Shown here piece after piece: positions 11,845-24,342 of a DNA stretch of 64,000 nucleotides. Position numbers and translations under genes: made by a program. This DNA comes from Phymorhynchus buccinoides (lineage: Eukaryota; Mollusca; Gastropoda; Neogastropoda; Raphitomidae): assembly GCA_017654935.2 (NCBI GenBank), contig CM065704.1, positions 16,499,068 through 16,563,067 of the forward strand. The letters run 5' to 3'. How positions within the stretch are numbered: the stretch's first letter is position 1; every line of letters begins with the position of its first letter. The notes beneath the pieces are model-generated. The model searched no databases and was not told where the DNA came from. It saw only the letters and a program-made list of their open reading frames with translations.

Positions 11845-13521
11845 TGTGAAATTAGGTATTCCAAAGCCCTGCCTTGCAGCTGTGACAAACTGCCCAGAAT
11901 GCCGATTTTTGCTTGTTTTCAACTTTCATTTTTTCCTTCCTGAATGAAAATTATGAATAAAAACTCATACCAAATTGTACTTCTGTCTTTTGTGGTTCTA
12001 TTGGTGTGCTTTTTATTCTTGTGTATGATGTGTTATTATTTTAAAACATTTGTTGAAAATACCAACCGTATTGGAGTTTTTGGCCGCCGACAAGCCTTCT
12101 GACTAAGGCCGTCGGCACCCCCCGGCACTTCATGGCTTTGGATGAGCCTGCCCATTTACTCAATATTAACTAAAGTGGTTCTATCTAAAAGGAAATTGAA
12201 TGCTCTTTAAAACCATGTACTTTTTGAAAGGGTGGGGTAATGTTAAGCTGGTTAAAATTTAGTTCAAACTTTTCAAAGTAAAATTTCTGATCGAAAATGA
12301 CAACATTTTTGCGTGAAAGTTACACCGATCGAAAGCTTGAGGTTTTCTCTTCCCGTGACGACATGTTCTATTTGTATCCGACCAATGGGCAGGCTCAACC
12401 ACGAGCCCAAATTCCGCGAAGCGCGTGACCTCATTCAGCCATTTACAACTGGCCGACAAAAATGGCGCACGCACGACAACGCTAACAGAGGTTCAGTTTC
12501 ATCGCGAAAATATTGCCCATCTTGAAATTATCTACGATATTGATTCCATGCTAGGTGAGTATTGCTGTTTAAGATTATAATCGTGCATTTTTTATGCATA
12601 TATGATGATGTAAAGTTTTGTATTTCCGTAAAACATGACATCGTTCTTGAGCTAGAAATCAAATCTTTGACACGGCGAGCAGTCGAGTACTATCGAAGCC
12701 GAGCTAATTTTTTCTCATCATGTAAACCGATCATAACCATTATAGATGTTTTGGAAAAAGCCTATTATTAACGCTTAAAGATGTAATTAGGAATAAAATT
12801 GAAAGATTTTAAAGAAATCGATCAAAATGTGAGATCACGTGATGTTGAAAAAATGGTCTGTCTGACTAGTTAGACTGAGTGACTTCCCTTGGCAATATTC
12901 GATTCTGTTTTTCGATCGGCCTAGGCCTAGGATCAGAATTATATTTCCTCGTTTTTTGCCCAATACTTATTCAAATCAGTAATTGTTTTGGTTAAAATTA
13001 TTGCGCTTCTAGACTTCTGCATGTATTTTGCAAAAGATTCAACTGTTTGTTTCTGAATTGAAAACCTTTAGTCAGTAAAGTGAAGCATCTTCAACTTCAA
13101 GTTCAACCCAGATTCTGAGATAGAGAGGAATATCATGCTAGGCCTAAGTAAACGTTGTCTTGGCCTAGACCTACGGCTACCAACAAAATCGAAACTAGTT
13201 AATGCTAAGCAAAACTACAAAAAACAGTCAATTGTTCTCAATATTGTGTTTCATTAACAATGAACAGATACTGGAGAATGCACACACACTAACAATACAT
13301 TGAATGATTGATAAAGGTCTGCTGTTTCTCATTCACAAACATGAGATTTTGATTTCTGCACGCTTTATTTTACACACACACACACACACACTACAAGGAA
13401 CTTAACTCAAGCACCTAGCAACCCAATAATAAACATACAATTAAAGACCCAACAACACACAGTGCATGTGGATGTACCTGAATTAAGACAATTTGATGCA
13501 GTTTCAGGCAACTGACTTCCT

Positions 13522-13556
<35 letters not shown>

Positions 13557-15825
13557 GGCATGGGAATTGTCCGCGAAATTTTTTTTAAAGGCAAACTTTA
13601 AGTTACTAAATACTTCAATTTTTATAATATTATATTTTAATGCTGTAAAAATGGGGGGGGGGGGCTTTTCAGATTTTTTTGTCTCTGACAATTCCCATGC
13701 CTGCTCTCTCTCTCTCGCGCGCGCACACACACACACACTAAGGGGAGAGAGAGACTAAATTTTATATATGCGCTTAAAATTTTAAAAACGAAGTTCAACA
13801 AAGACATAATATAATTATAATAATTTTATTAATAGCTCACACACATGCAAATATGCATGCACATACGCACATAACCTTTCTCTCGTTCTGTGTGTGCGAC
13901 TAAATTAATACAATGTTCTATTGCATTGCCTGACCTAGGGCCCAACATCCATGGTCGTCAACGACTGACAGGAGGTCAACTACCACCTGATGTGATTCAT
14001 AATCACCGTACTGGGAGTGGGCCAATTAGGAGTTTTCAAATAAATTTTGGAGATTCGTTTCAGATTATTTAAATATTAGCTTCATTTTACTTTGTCTTTG
14101 AAAAAAAAGATGGGAAAATTATATTTCAGGTGGGGACTGTGGATTGAAGGTTGTTTTTTCCCCTCAAGTTTAAATTCATGTAAGGACTTCACAACAGAAT
14201 CTTAACGCAAAGCACTTGTGGTGTCTTGCTTAGTTGCTAAAGATGAAAATATATGGAAGTATTCATTTCGGAAAATAAAAGTTAAATCAAAGAACTGACG
14301 CATATATTCTGTTTTATTATGTTGCAGGTGGCGAAATGGTTCCAAGATCTGATTCCTGCTTCCGGGTTTCCACCTGAATGTGCCAGGAACCTCTCAGGAC
14401 TGAGGGAAACTCACCTGTCAAAGCATTGCTTGCCAAAGAATTTGACGTTGTCATTTTGAATAATGCATTACGGCATAACTCAATCAAGTCTATGTGCATC
14501 ATGCAAAAATATTTGTTTTTTGTTCCTTGTTGTATTGTTGTCCGCCAGCTAGTGAATGATCACTTGACGTCACGCGCTGCACGCCTTTTTGGCAATTGTT
14601 TGAGCATGCCCATTGGTCGGATAAAAATAGAACATGTTGTCACGGGAAGAGGAAACCCCAAGCTTTCGATCGGTGTAACTTTTATGCAAAAATGTTATTT
14701 TCGATAAGACATTTTATTTTGAACAGTTTGAACTAAATTTTAACCAGCTTAACATTGCCCCACCCTTTCAAAAAGTACATGGTTTTAAAGAGCATTCAAT
14801 TTTCTTTTAGATAGAACCATTTTAGTTAATATTGAGTAAAGGGGCACGCTCATCCAAAGCCATGAAGTGCCGGGGGGTGCCGACGGCCTTAGTCTGAAGG
14901 CTCTGGCGGCGGCCAAAATCTCCAATACGGTTGGTATTTTCAACAAATATTTAAAAATAATAACACATCATACACAAGAATAAAAAGCACACCAATAAAA
15001 CCACAAAAGACAGAAGTACAATTTGGTATGAGTTTTTATTCATAATTTTCATTCAGGAAAAAAAAAAAAGAAAGTTGAAAATGTGAAAAAATTACAAATT
15101 TGAATATTTTTGTTAAAAAAAGCATAAAATTTTTAAATGTTTTGTAAATTTAGCACTTTTACTTGTTTTCAGAGTAGAGGACATTAAAAACTTGACAATT
15201 TGGTATAAAGGGCAACTCAGTAGCATTAAAAATGAAAAAGTTATAGCAATTTGAAAAACCTTCAAAATTGATCCTTTTTGGCCAGGCGCTCAAATTCGAT
15301 GATGTACCATTTTCATTGGACCAGTATGATGTAACTATCACAAACAGAGTTCTGAAAAAAATTGAGCATAATCTCTTTATCACTATAAAGTTGTAATCAA
15401 GATTTTGTAGTTATGGTACTGAAAACAACTGTGTACCAGACCTTTGAAATACCCCCATTGTGCGATTTTGTTCCAAGAATCTGTGGAAATAACTTAATTT
15501 TTGACCGAGTTTGGAGATTTACAACTTTTTTGGTAAAGCATTTGATGTGTTTGATTACCAGTATATAAAGATTAAAAACCAAAACTTTGAGATCTCTGTG
15601 ACTTTATGTTTTTTTGCTGTGTGCGAGTGAAAATGGCACAAAAATGTTGCCGAAAAATTTTCCAAGTCCAAAAATCACATAAAACGTCATAACTTTTTTT
15701 TTTTACCACACAGACTTGTTTTTGGTATCACATTAATCAGGATCAAAAGATCTATCAAACTGTAGCAACAGACAATGTGTAGCATGTATTATTGAAAACC
15801 CCTTTGGAATACCTAGTGAAATATA
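11845..15825. mobile_element. About 4-kb element with long inverted arms
   Basis: The left arm (about 11845-12480) and right arm (about 14530-15825) are inverted copies, roughly 90% identical by eye where they align. Shared landmarks are ACTAAGGCCGTCGGCACC, CACTTCATGGCTTTGGATGA, TTACACCGATCGAAAGCTTG and the outermost TAGGTATTCCAAAG. The right arm has about 700 bp of extra AT-rich sequence (15085-15790). The interior has no long open frame. Likely a non-autonomous DNA transposon with very long terminal inverted repeats. Confidence 0.7.
13524..13740. repeat. (CT)n, G-tract and (CA)n inside the 4-kb element
   Basis: Two (CT)n runs flank an inverted GCAGGCATGGGAATTGTC / GACAATTCCCATGCCTGC pair, a G10 run and a (GC)(AC) tract. 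The GGCATGGGAATTGTC pair may mark another small inserted element (about 13554-13703). Confidence 0.6.
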
Positions 15826-15829
15826 AATG

Positions 15830-16640
15830 TTCAGTTTAATATTTCATATACCCCTGATGTCTCTACTGCAGATGCTGACCATCCAGTGGAGCCCCCAAGA
15901 AAGAAACGTGTTTATGCTTAATTATAGGTTAAAGTGAGACATTTTAACAATTAAATTGGAGTAAAAAAATTAAAAAAATTTATGGATGGACAGCTTGATC
16001 AAACTGAAAGTTGTTGAATGCAAAGAGGACATTAAAGTACACATTGTTCCATAATTATAAATGAATTATTGTCTTTGGTTTTCTCATGCCCACGGAGTGA
16101 CGCGTTTTCTAAAAATGTTACCCAAAACGTCAGTTTCGTGTTGCTTAACTTGTTTTTTTTTTTAATTGATTTCTTGATATTTCATAATAGTTTCAATTGA
16201 AATGTTATTTAAACACCTTACAGAAGTATTTTATAAAGATTTTGTTTTGTTTTTTTGTTTGTTTGAATTTTGTTGGTTCTTCCTACTACACGTAGGCTAC
16301 GGTGTCGTGAGTGTTTTTAGTTTTTATAATTATGGTCAGAAAGTGAATAACTTTAAAATTCTTACCTCTGCAAACAACTGAAAAACTTCTTCTGACAAAG
16401 CTAATATGTTGCAGCATTTACAACAGAGCTCTTTACAAGTGATTTGTGTTGTAAACCTTTACTAAAATTTGTTCCGCGTTCAGCTTCTCTGTCAACCGGA
16501 TATGCAGTATGGCGGCTAACTGCAATCCCACAATGCTATTTCTTATTCTGAGAGTAGGGGAGGGTGAGGGGGCAAAAGTAGAAATACAGGTTTCAAGCCA
16601 TAGATACATATTACAACAAAGCATTTAGATGCACACAACA
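15830..16640. other. Intergenic, no gene recognised
   Basis: AT-rich sequence. Near 15870-15920 a short stretch reads CCCCCAAGAAAGAAACGTGT, but no exon borders are supported. Confidence 0.35.
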
Positions 16641-16739
16641 CCCCAAAACCCGTGGAGACCACTTGACATCTTCTTTCATTTGAAAGAAAGAAAGCAAAAG
16701 AAACACCCGAAGGTGCTGATGGGACCCAGAGACACACTG

Positions 16740-17900
16740 GTCCCACCTGCCCTACCAACACAAGAGCAGCCCTTCACCAAATCTTATGTTACAAAGGATG
16801 GAGACATGCTATGGCGCGCCAAAGATACAAAACTCTATCTAGCTGTTCGATAGAGTTTCGAAACTGTATCTATCAGTTCGATAGAGTTTGAAAATCCTAT
16901 CTAGCTGTTCGATAGAGTTTTAAGACGATAGAGTTTTAAGACTCTATCGAACAGCTAGATAGGGTTTCCACAAAACAACCCTATCGAGATATAGTTTTTC
17001 TATCGCGATTTCTGATTGGTACATGGCTTCAGCGACACGTTTGTGGCCTTGGCAGGGCAGTGACCCGTGAATTTGAATAAGACTATAGGCCTAGGCCCCT
17101 ACATGTAGTCAAACAAACATGGCGGCTGAACGATTTCAACGAGCGAATCTTCCCAGCGTTTCATCTGTAATTGAAGCCGCTAAACGAGTTTGTAGAATGC
17201 CATCTATTAGGCTAGGTGTAGGTCATAGTCAAAGATACTAGTCCTATCTACCAATGAAATGCTTCGTTTAAAAAAAGTATCAAAATGGCACGTTCGATAG
17301 AGTTTTACGACGAGAAACTCTATCTAGCTGCTCGACAGAGTTTTGAAACTCTATCTAACTGCTAGCTATAGTTTAGAAACTGTATCTAACAGTTCGATAG
17401 GGTTTTTAAACTCTGTCGAACTGCTAGATAGAGTTTTGGTCATTCGGCGCGCCATAACATGCATTGATGGAGACATTCCAAGCTCGCATGGGTACATAGC
17501 TGCTCTCGACTTTTAGATACGAAGCAAGGGAGTCCTTGCGAAAGTGTCCTATAGGTGTACCACAAAGCTTACACCAGCCCGTTTTCCATGACTGCAGAGC
17601 CCAGCGGCATATAAACACCACCACTCAGAAATCCAGCACACATCCAACAGCACCCATGCACCAAGGACTGGTGAGGCCAGTGTGTCTCGATCCAGACAAG
17701 GCCACAGGCTTTCACCATACGGACTAATTAATATGTTTCAAAAGAGAGTCCCAGAATGTATTTTGATGCACTGACCCCACCTGCCCTACCAACACAAGAG
17801 CAGCCCTTCACCAACCCCGACTGAAGCCAGTCTTTTGTTACAAAAGGTGAAGGCATTGACGGGGACATTCCACTAAGCATGTATGGGTACAATATAATCA
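16740..17900. repeat. Dispersed repeat pair with CCTGCCCTACCAACACAAGA
   Basis: The segment CCTGCCCTACCAACACAAGA + GCAGCCCTTCACCAA occurs at about 16748 and 17775. Each is followed by a GGAGACATTCCA / GGGGACATTCCA stretch. The first copy is split by the MITE at 16805-17460. Confidence 0.65.
16805..17460. mobile_element. MITE with ATGGCGCGCC ends and internal AAACTCTATCTAGC repeats
   Basis: The left end CTATGGCGCGCCAAA and right end GGCGCGCCATAA are inverted, with CATG on both sides. The interior holds many direct and inverted copies of AAACTCTATCTAGCTGTTCG + ATAGAGTTT, so it can fold into many local hairpins. Confidence 0.75.
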
Positions 17901-17904
17901 TACT

Positions 17905-18462
17905 AGCTATACCCGTGCTCCGCACGTGTTGTCACGGCGGCTGTTCCATTTGCCTCCCTCTGGAAATGTAAATTTCATGTAAACGCCACCCTTAGCGATG
18001 ACTGGGGGGACCTCACCGAGCAGAATCTGGTCACGGGTAAGGTCATCCACACCCCAAATCTCTGCCTCAAGCAGCTTGAGAGAAGATATAGAAGGCCGGC
18101 GAAGCTCCGCACGGCCGGGACTTGGTTTTGTTACTTTGAGAAAATTAAATGGGCCAATTTCCATACTAATGGGCTAGTAATGTGTCACTGTAGTATTAAG
18201 CTTAAATTTTATTGCAGACTTCATGGGTCAGATGACCCCTGGCTGCACAAAATGAGGGATCAAATAACTGCCAATGCGGTGACCCGGGCTCGCTGACAAT
18301 CTGAAGCTCTGAACATGCAAACAGCACACATGTGGCGAACCATCAACGTACAATCATTCGGCAAAGCTCCGAGCAAATCCTGGAGGTACTGCAATAGATG
18401 GACGGACGGACCAGACAAAAACAATAGCTCCCCGAACCTTCGGCTCGGGGACTAACTATCCT
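17905..18462. repeat. Dispersed repeat, class unknown
   Basis: Begins CTAGCTATACCCGTGCTCCG and ends near CTCCCCGAACCTTCGGCTCG. The high GC content and 'reasonable but broken' open frames suggest the tail of a mobile element. I cannot place it. Confidence 0.35.
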
Positions 18463-18502
18463 CTGTTTCCATAGAGTCAATCCAAATAACTGGGTAACAA
18501 CA

Positions 18503-19280
18503 TCACGTACCCCCTCTCAGACTCTGTCAAAAACTTAGGTGTCACTTTGGACAATACTCTTTCCATGCAGAGTTTCCTGACTCAGACCTGTCAGTCCTGC
18601 TACTATAAAATTCGTCGAATTGGCTACATTCGTAAATATATCTCAGATGAAGCCACAGCAAAGCAATTACTTCCCTCATCCTATCCCGTCTTGACTACTG
18701 TAATGCTCTTCTTTCTGGCCTATCAGTCTCTTCTCTATCTTGCCTCCAGCGTATTCAAAGCACGGCTGCTCATCTTGTCCTTAGGAAGAAAAAGTTTGAT
18801 CATGTTAGCCCTCTTCTCCCTTCTTTGCACTGGCATCCTGTCGCAGACAGAATTGAGTGTGCATTGAACACCCTTTGCTATAAATCTATTCATAAAGCTA
18901 CTCCATCTTACCTCTGCGACAATATTTCCATTTATACGCCACCTCGCACTTTACGTTCCTGACCCTCTTTCTCTCCAGTTTTAGTCAGCGCTCTTTTGCT
19001 GTCTCAGGACTGACCTCCTGGAACAAACTTCATCTTTCCCTCTGTCAGCGACCAACCCTCTGTGCTTTCAAATCTAACCTCAAAACCCACCTGTCATTGA
19101 AGCTCCGCTTCCTTTCTCTTCTCTTTACTGCCTTTAGGTCTGTTTCTACTGTATTCCATTTATGTTATTCGTGTGTGTTCGCTTTGTATTGCGTTTTTGT
19201 TTGAATGCGTTATGAATGCTAACGTGTGTGTGCGCTTCGATTTGATTTCTATCAAGATTCAGCGCCATATAAATACTGTA

Positions 19281-19283
<3 letters not shown>
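18503..19283 (+). pseudogene. L2/CR1-type LINE, 3' end of reverse transcriptase, decayed
   Basis: The plus strand reads VKNLGVTLDNTLSM, then after a frameshift near 18665, SRLDYCNALLSGL, then SPLLPSLHWHPVADRI and TPSYLCDNIS. These are hallmarks of the C-terminal end of non-LTR reverse transcriptases of the L2/CR1 group. Stops follow after TLRS. It ends with GCGCCATATAAATACTGTAT and a (TTG)n tail, a usual 3' terminus for such LINEs. Only about 0.8 kb remains, 5'-truncated and inactive. Confidence 0.8.
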
Positions 19284-19327
<44 letters not shown>

Positions 19328-19344
19328 TGTTGTTGTTGTTGTTG

Positions 19345-19391
<47 letters not shown>
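19283..19391. repeat. (TTG)n then (TG)n microsatellite
   Basis: The (TTG)n tract is the 3' tail of the LINE remnant; a pure (TG)n run of about 25 units follows. Confidence 0.95.
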
Positions 19392-19396
<5 letters not shown>

Positions 19397-20460
19397 GCCC
19401 TGTAACTCCTGAACCACTGAACAGAATTGTACACAGATGGTCGCATATAGAAAAAATGTGGCATTGCTGACCTTGACCTAGAACTTTGACCTTGAAAACC
19501 GGAATTTCTTATTGAGGCCAAATCTTCCACACCGTTGGACTTACAATGTTCAAACTTGGAATGGATATGTATTGGCTAATGGTTATTCTGAATATGGGGT
19601 ACCGATCAAGGTCAAGGTCAAGGACATCGGTAGACTTTGAAAGTGGTAAGGGTCTATAAATTGGTGTTTCGCAAGGATATCTTGCGAAAAGTTTGACAGA
19701 ATCACTTCAAATTTTGTATGGTGGTACATCACCTAGAGTAGAAGACATCCAAGCATGAACTATAGGTGTGCTGACCTTGACCTTGCAGTTTGATCTTGAA
19801 AACAAATATTTCTTTGTGCTAGATGTATTTTGTGTCCCAGCTGTATTTCGTGAACCAGAGGACAGAATCGCTTCCAATTTTGTGTGGTAGTGTATAACAA
19901 TGCAGGAATGGTTCCATACCAAAATTATAACTGTGGTGGCTTACAAATATTGAGTACCAATCATGGTCAGGGTCAAGGTCAAGGACGTAGGCCTTGGAGG
20001 TGTCAAATTAATGTTTCACCCATATCTTTCACATTTGTGCAGTTACGTATACAGGCTTCAAATTGAGCAGCTATATAGGTAGACTTGAAACTTTGTGTGT
20101 GGCTGCAATGTGAAAGTCAAGGTCGAGGTCAAGGATGCACGTAGACCTTGGAGGTGTCAAATTGGTGCTTTGGCCATATATTTCACATTTTTGCAGCTAC
20201 GGGGTTCAGAGTTGGCAAGTTGGTAGACTGGATCAAGACCATGCGAGGTGCAAAGTATTGACCTTATGACTTTTTATCTTATCTTTTTTCAGCAGTGGGT
20301 ATAATTTGGACACTGTTGGGTTTGACACACACATAACCATATTTTGATCCACATGATCTAAGGAATGTAGTGGAAGACATTTGATTCCACTTAACTTTGA
20401 CTTTTGACCTCGGGGCAGTTATAATCAACACTTAAGGCTCTTAGTCTTAGGAATGCCCAT
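19392..20460. repeat. Diverged tandem repeat with TGACCTTGACCTT motifs
   Basis: Segments of about 180-220 bp repeat loosely. Each contains 'GACCTTGACCTTG', 'ATTTT.TATGGTGGT' or 'GGTCAAGGTCAAGGAC', and 'AATTGGTGTTTCGC'-like lines. Identity between units is low. I see no coding content. Confidence 0.45.
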
Positions 20461-20517
20461 CTTAGTCAGTCACACAGACAATAGGATAAAAGAGAGTGGG
20501 ATAAAAAAATTAAAAAA

Positions 20518-20535
20518 AGGGGGGGGGGGGGGGGG
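20518..20535. repeat. Poly-G tract (G18)
   Basis: Uninterrupted G run after an A-rich stretch. Confidence 0.9.
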
Positions 20536-20839
20536 CAAGAAAAAAGTGAAAAAGTAAAAAAGAAATGAACAAACAGGAAAAGAAATACTAAAAAATGAGA
20601 AAAGAAATGAAGGCGGAAGTGGTGGTGGGTTGCATGATGAGTGAGCAAGATAGCAGGGAGCAGATGAATGATTGGGTGTGGCGTGAAAGTTACATATTTG
20701 TTTAAATGTAAATTTATGTTTCATGTTTTTAATTAATATTTTTATTTTGATGTACTTAACTTTACACGGAGGAAGACAAGTTTACATGTGCGCTGTACGT
20801 ACAATGCCAATGGAAAATAAAGAAACTTATGACTTATGA

Positions 20840-21165
20840 CTTATCCAGTTCGGGTCGCTGTGATGTGTCATGGGAAAGGCACTTTACTCCTATTTTCCTC
20901 ACTCCACCCAGGTCTAAATTGGTACCGGACGTCAGTTGGGGAAAAAGTCCTTCGGATGAGACTTAAAACCGAGGTCCCGTGTGCGAATGCATGCACAAAG
21001 ATCTTGCGCACACGTTAAAGCCCATTCCACTATTTGGTAGGAGGAGTAGGCCATGTTGCGCCGGTGGGATGGATGATATGAACTCACATAGCATGCATCC
21101 TGTGCGGGGCGTGGGGCATGACTGATACACATACCTAATAGGAAGAATTAAGAAGTCTCCACCAA
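20840..21165 (+). mobile_element. SINE, 5'-truncated
   Basis: Contains TTCGGATGAGACTTAAAACC + GAGGTCCCGTGTGCGAATGC followed by TTGCGCACACGTTAAAGCCC. This central domain recurs in the minus-strand copy at 23240-23528 and, in a related SINE, at 51640 and 61820. The tRNA-like head is mostly missing. Confidence 0.7.
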
Positions 21166-21295
21166 GGACCGAGACTCAATAAAGACACTGGGTGACATTT
21201 TGAATTTTGGGTCAGTTCACAACAATGTATTATAATTTAAAAAACCCTTCGGGAGTACCTCCAGGATCGTCCCACTATCTCTATAGGGGAAGACG

Positions 21296-21493
21296 GGGTA
21301 AAAAGCGCATGGGCGGGTAAGAAGCCCACCCCAATTATCTCATGAAATAAAGAAAATTTCAGTCAAATTTGCCCATGAGACGAATGCTAAACGCTCGTCT
21401 CATGGGCAAAATAAGACTGAAATTTGCTTCATTTCATGAGATAATTGGGGTGGGCTTCTTACCCGCCCATGCGCTTTTTACCCCGTCTTCCCC
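21296..21493. mobile_element. Near-perfect palindromic (fold-back) MITE, GGGGAAGACGGGGT arms
   Basis: About 198 bp whose halves are almost exact inverted copies (GGGGAAGACGGGGTAAAAAG at one end, CTTTTTACCCCGTCTTCCCC at the other), around a roughly 12-bp loop. TA lies on both sides. It interrupts a SINE-like tail (21240-21295 continuing at 21494-21545). Confidence 0.85.
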
Positions 21494-21969
21494 TAGTTAA
21501 TAATGTCCCATATGTGCCTGTTCCAGGCCGGAGGACGTTAAACGAACTTTCATTAATAGACGATTTTCGGAAGAAGAAAAACTAGGGGACAGCATTCGTG
21601 AAAATTAGAGTTGTTTACCTCCATTACTCGGTCAAATACCATAGCAACAATGCAACAATGGCGTCGAAGCTTAAAACCGCAGGATGCCGCGACGACTGAG
21701 TCAGCGACTTGCAAACATTTTTTTTTTAGAAACATGAGGGGTGGCCACAAACTGATAAAACTTGTAAAATGTGATGTACGAATATAAATTACATCAATTT
21801 TAGAATGACGCACGGTATTCTAAGTGTCTGCTCAAACACACGAGGCAAGAGCTGGGGATCTACCTGATGTAGAGTAACTTCCCCTGTTTGACCGATTGAA
21901 TTAGATAAGATCACCATGGTATTACTCCCCTGAATTATTTCCGAACAATTCCTATTGAACCTTGGGTGC

Positions 21970-22149
21970 AAACCTCCGCCAAGAAATAACTGCCGCGAAG
22001 CGAAGGGAGCGAGGCGTAGCTGCTAATGTTTCATACCCCCCCCCCCCCCCCCCCCCCCCCCGGCCAAGAAATAACTGCCGCGAAGCGAAGGGAGCGAGGC
22101 GTAGCTGCTAATGTCTCATACCCCCCCCCCCCCCCCCCCCCCCCCCCCC
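21970..22149. repeat. Tandem duplication with two poly-C tracts
   Basis: The segment CCAAGAAATAACTGCCGCGA + AGCGAAGGGAGCGAGGCGTA + GCTGCTAATGT occurs twice, each time followed by a poly-C tract (about 26 and 29 C). A structure-prone DNA block (i-motif on this strand, G-quadruplex on the other). Confidence 0.85.
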
Positions 22150-22599
22150 ACTTCTTCTTCTTCCGGTTAAATGCCCACAATCAACAATTTGATTTTCTTA
22201 TTGCCCCACATGGCCGAAAGGCCAAAGAGGGCGTAAAGCATTACTTCCTTGATTTTTTTGGCACTATTTCGATCGAGGCTCGAAGTCGGAGAAACAAAGA
22301 AAACCACAATCTACAATGACCCAGCCAGCTGGTTCTAAACGGAAGTTTTACCCAGATAGAGTATTTGTGGTGTCTAACCATAATCAAGAAAATAGTTCGA
22401 CAAATATTTTATTAATTTTGGCTTATCTCGTATATTTGACTTTGTTAAAACAAACTAAGTAATAGGAAAAAGATATTACAATATTGTGATATACCTGGTA
22501 TGTTTGTTTAATTGATATTTTAAAACAAAAGTTCTTCATGTTCGCGACTCAGCACGCCAGCGCGCACTTGCTCAGCAAGTTGCTGAAATTGAATTGTGG

Positions 22600-22684
22600 G
22601 ATTCCGTGTGCCGCCATGTTCGCACGAAGTTGATCGACTAGATCTAGGCTGATCTAAAATCTAAGATTTGGAACTTATTCAGAG
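22600..22684 (+). promoter_or_regulatory. Speculative 5' UTR exon of gene 2
   Basis: Gene 2's first coding exon has an acceptor 72 nt before its ATG, so a non-coding upstream exon must exist. The stretch TGTGGGATTCCGTGTGCCGC + CATGTTCGCACG... ends in a plausible donor, TCAGAG|GTAAAT at 22684. There is no other support. Confidence 0.15.
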
Positions 22685-23103
22685 GTAAATATCATAAGTG
22701 TTTAGCCTAAAAACAAGCGAAAACTCATTCATAAGACAAACAAAGTAAGTGTTGTCACTCTAAACAAACATTCATCGGCTGATGTCGGTTTCAATTTGGT
22801 TGTGGTTGTCAGTTTCCATCTCACTGTATCAGTGTATGAAATCAACTCATGTGCCACGTTACGCCTCGATCACACTAGACTAGTCACTAGTGTCTCTAGA
22901 CTTATACTATACACAGGTTACACCACGAACCCATGCACATGTTGCTGATGCTGTTTGTGAAGAACAATATTAATATTTATTACACGGACGTAGCACGCGG
23001 TCCGGCTGGCCCGGTCTTCTTCTTCCGATTGGGGATGTTTATCCTGCCCCACTCCCAAAGTCTTCGTTTAGACTATTATTGGCGCACAGGATGCATGCTT
23101 TGT

Positions 23104-23105
<2 letters not shown>

Positions 23106-23145
<40 letters not shown>

Positions 23146-23152
23146 GGGGGGG
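23106..23152. repeat. Long poly-G tract
   Basis: About 39 consecutive G, then TGGGGGG. Likely difficult to sequence; its length may be uncertain. Confidence 0.9.
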
Positions 23153-23239
23153 TTTGTCGCTACTTTGGGCTTTTATTCAAGATCGTGCTGTGTGACTTGC
23201 ATAGTTTTCTTAAGTTATAGTTATACACAGTCACATAAT

Positions 23240-23528
23240 GCATCTACAGTCACACCACATGAACATACTCCTGTGAGTTCGTGTCATCCATTCCACTGGC
23301 ACACACGACATATTCGTACCGAATAGTGGAATAGGCTTTAACATGCGCGCAAGATCTTGTGCGTGCGTTCGAACACGGGACCTCAGTTTTAGGTCTCATC
23401 CGGAGAACCAGGAAATTGGAGTAAAGTATCTTTCCCAAGGATACAACACCGTGACCAGCCGGGTTCGAACCCACCGCACCCGCAAACCCTTGGATTACGA
23501 GCGGTGACTAACCAACCGGTCACGGCGG
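23240..23528 (-). mobile_element. tRNA-derived SINE
   Basis: Read on the minus strand it starts CCGCCGTGACCGGTTGGTTA (box A-like). It has GGGTTCGAACCC (box B) at 23461-23472, then CGGATGAGACCTAAAACTGA + GGTCCCGTG and the ATCTTGCGCGCATGTTAAAG segment. The head resembles a tRNA but has no acceptor-stem pairing of a functional tRNA gene. Confidence 0.8.
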
Positions 23529-23910
23529 TGTAGCATTCTCAAATGGGATTTGTTCTCAACATGTCTGCGCATGCGTGAAATCGATCATGACGTACCATCA
23601 AATTTTATCTTTTGTGTATTCGACACTAAATTGACCCTAAACCGATTCCTAAACCTATGGCCATGGCCGGTGTGGCATTCTCAAAATGGATTTGTTCTCA
23701 AGATACCTGCGTACGCGTGAAATCGATCATGACATACCATCATTAGTTTTATCTTTTGTGTAATCGACACTAAATTGACACTGAGCCTATCCCTAACCCT
23801 AACCCGAAACCGTCAAATAAAGTTGATGGTACGTTATGAGATTACTGTCTCAGTTTCGCGAATGTGCAGGTGTCTTGAGAACAGGGTAATTTGAGAACAC
23901 TACACCGGCC
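23524..23910. repeat. Fold-back/tandem repeat with GTGAAATCGATCATGACRTA
   Basis: GTGTRGCATTCTCAAA...TTTTATCTTTTGTGTA occurs twice in tandem (23530, 23673). An inverted echo (GTTGATGGTACGTTATGAGA ... GAGAACACTACACCGGCC) follows. CCCTAACCC lies at the centre. Probably a relative of the other fold-back elements here. Confidence 0.55.
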
Positions 23911-24107
23911 CACTTTTTTGCCCCCAAAAAAGAAAGAAAGAAAGAGAAGAGCGAAGTAAGGAAAGAAAAGCACAGAGCACAGAAGAAATGAAAAAAGGAA
24001 TGATTTTTATAAATGTTTGAGTGAAAGAGATGCTAAATAATTAATAAACTAGTAATGATGGCATTACAGAAAGTAAACATCAACTGATCAAGAATCATTA
24101 TGGCAGT

Positions 24108-24342
24108 TTAACCCTTTCACCGCCAATGTCGCATTTTAGCACCACAATGGTTTAACCCCCATGTCATTAAAAGGCATCAAATCAGGGCCTGTTATTCAAA
24201 GACCCTATTTTCTTAATTTTGGGTGGTAAGGATAGGCCTAATGTTATGCATGTCACAGAGGAATTCGCAATATTGCAGATATTTTGTTTTCTCTACCCAG
24301 CTAAGGTTAATGGGGTTAATTGGCTGGCGGCGAAAGGGTTAA
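24108..24342. mobile_element. piggyBac-like MITE, complete copy
   Basis: 235 bp, with TTAACCCTTTCACCGCCAAT at the left, TGGCTGGCGGCGAAAGGGTT + AA at the right, and TTAA on both sides. The interior GCATTTTAGCACCACAATGG matches the family. Confidence 0.85.
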
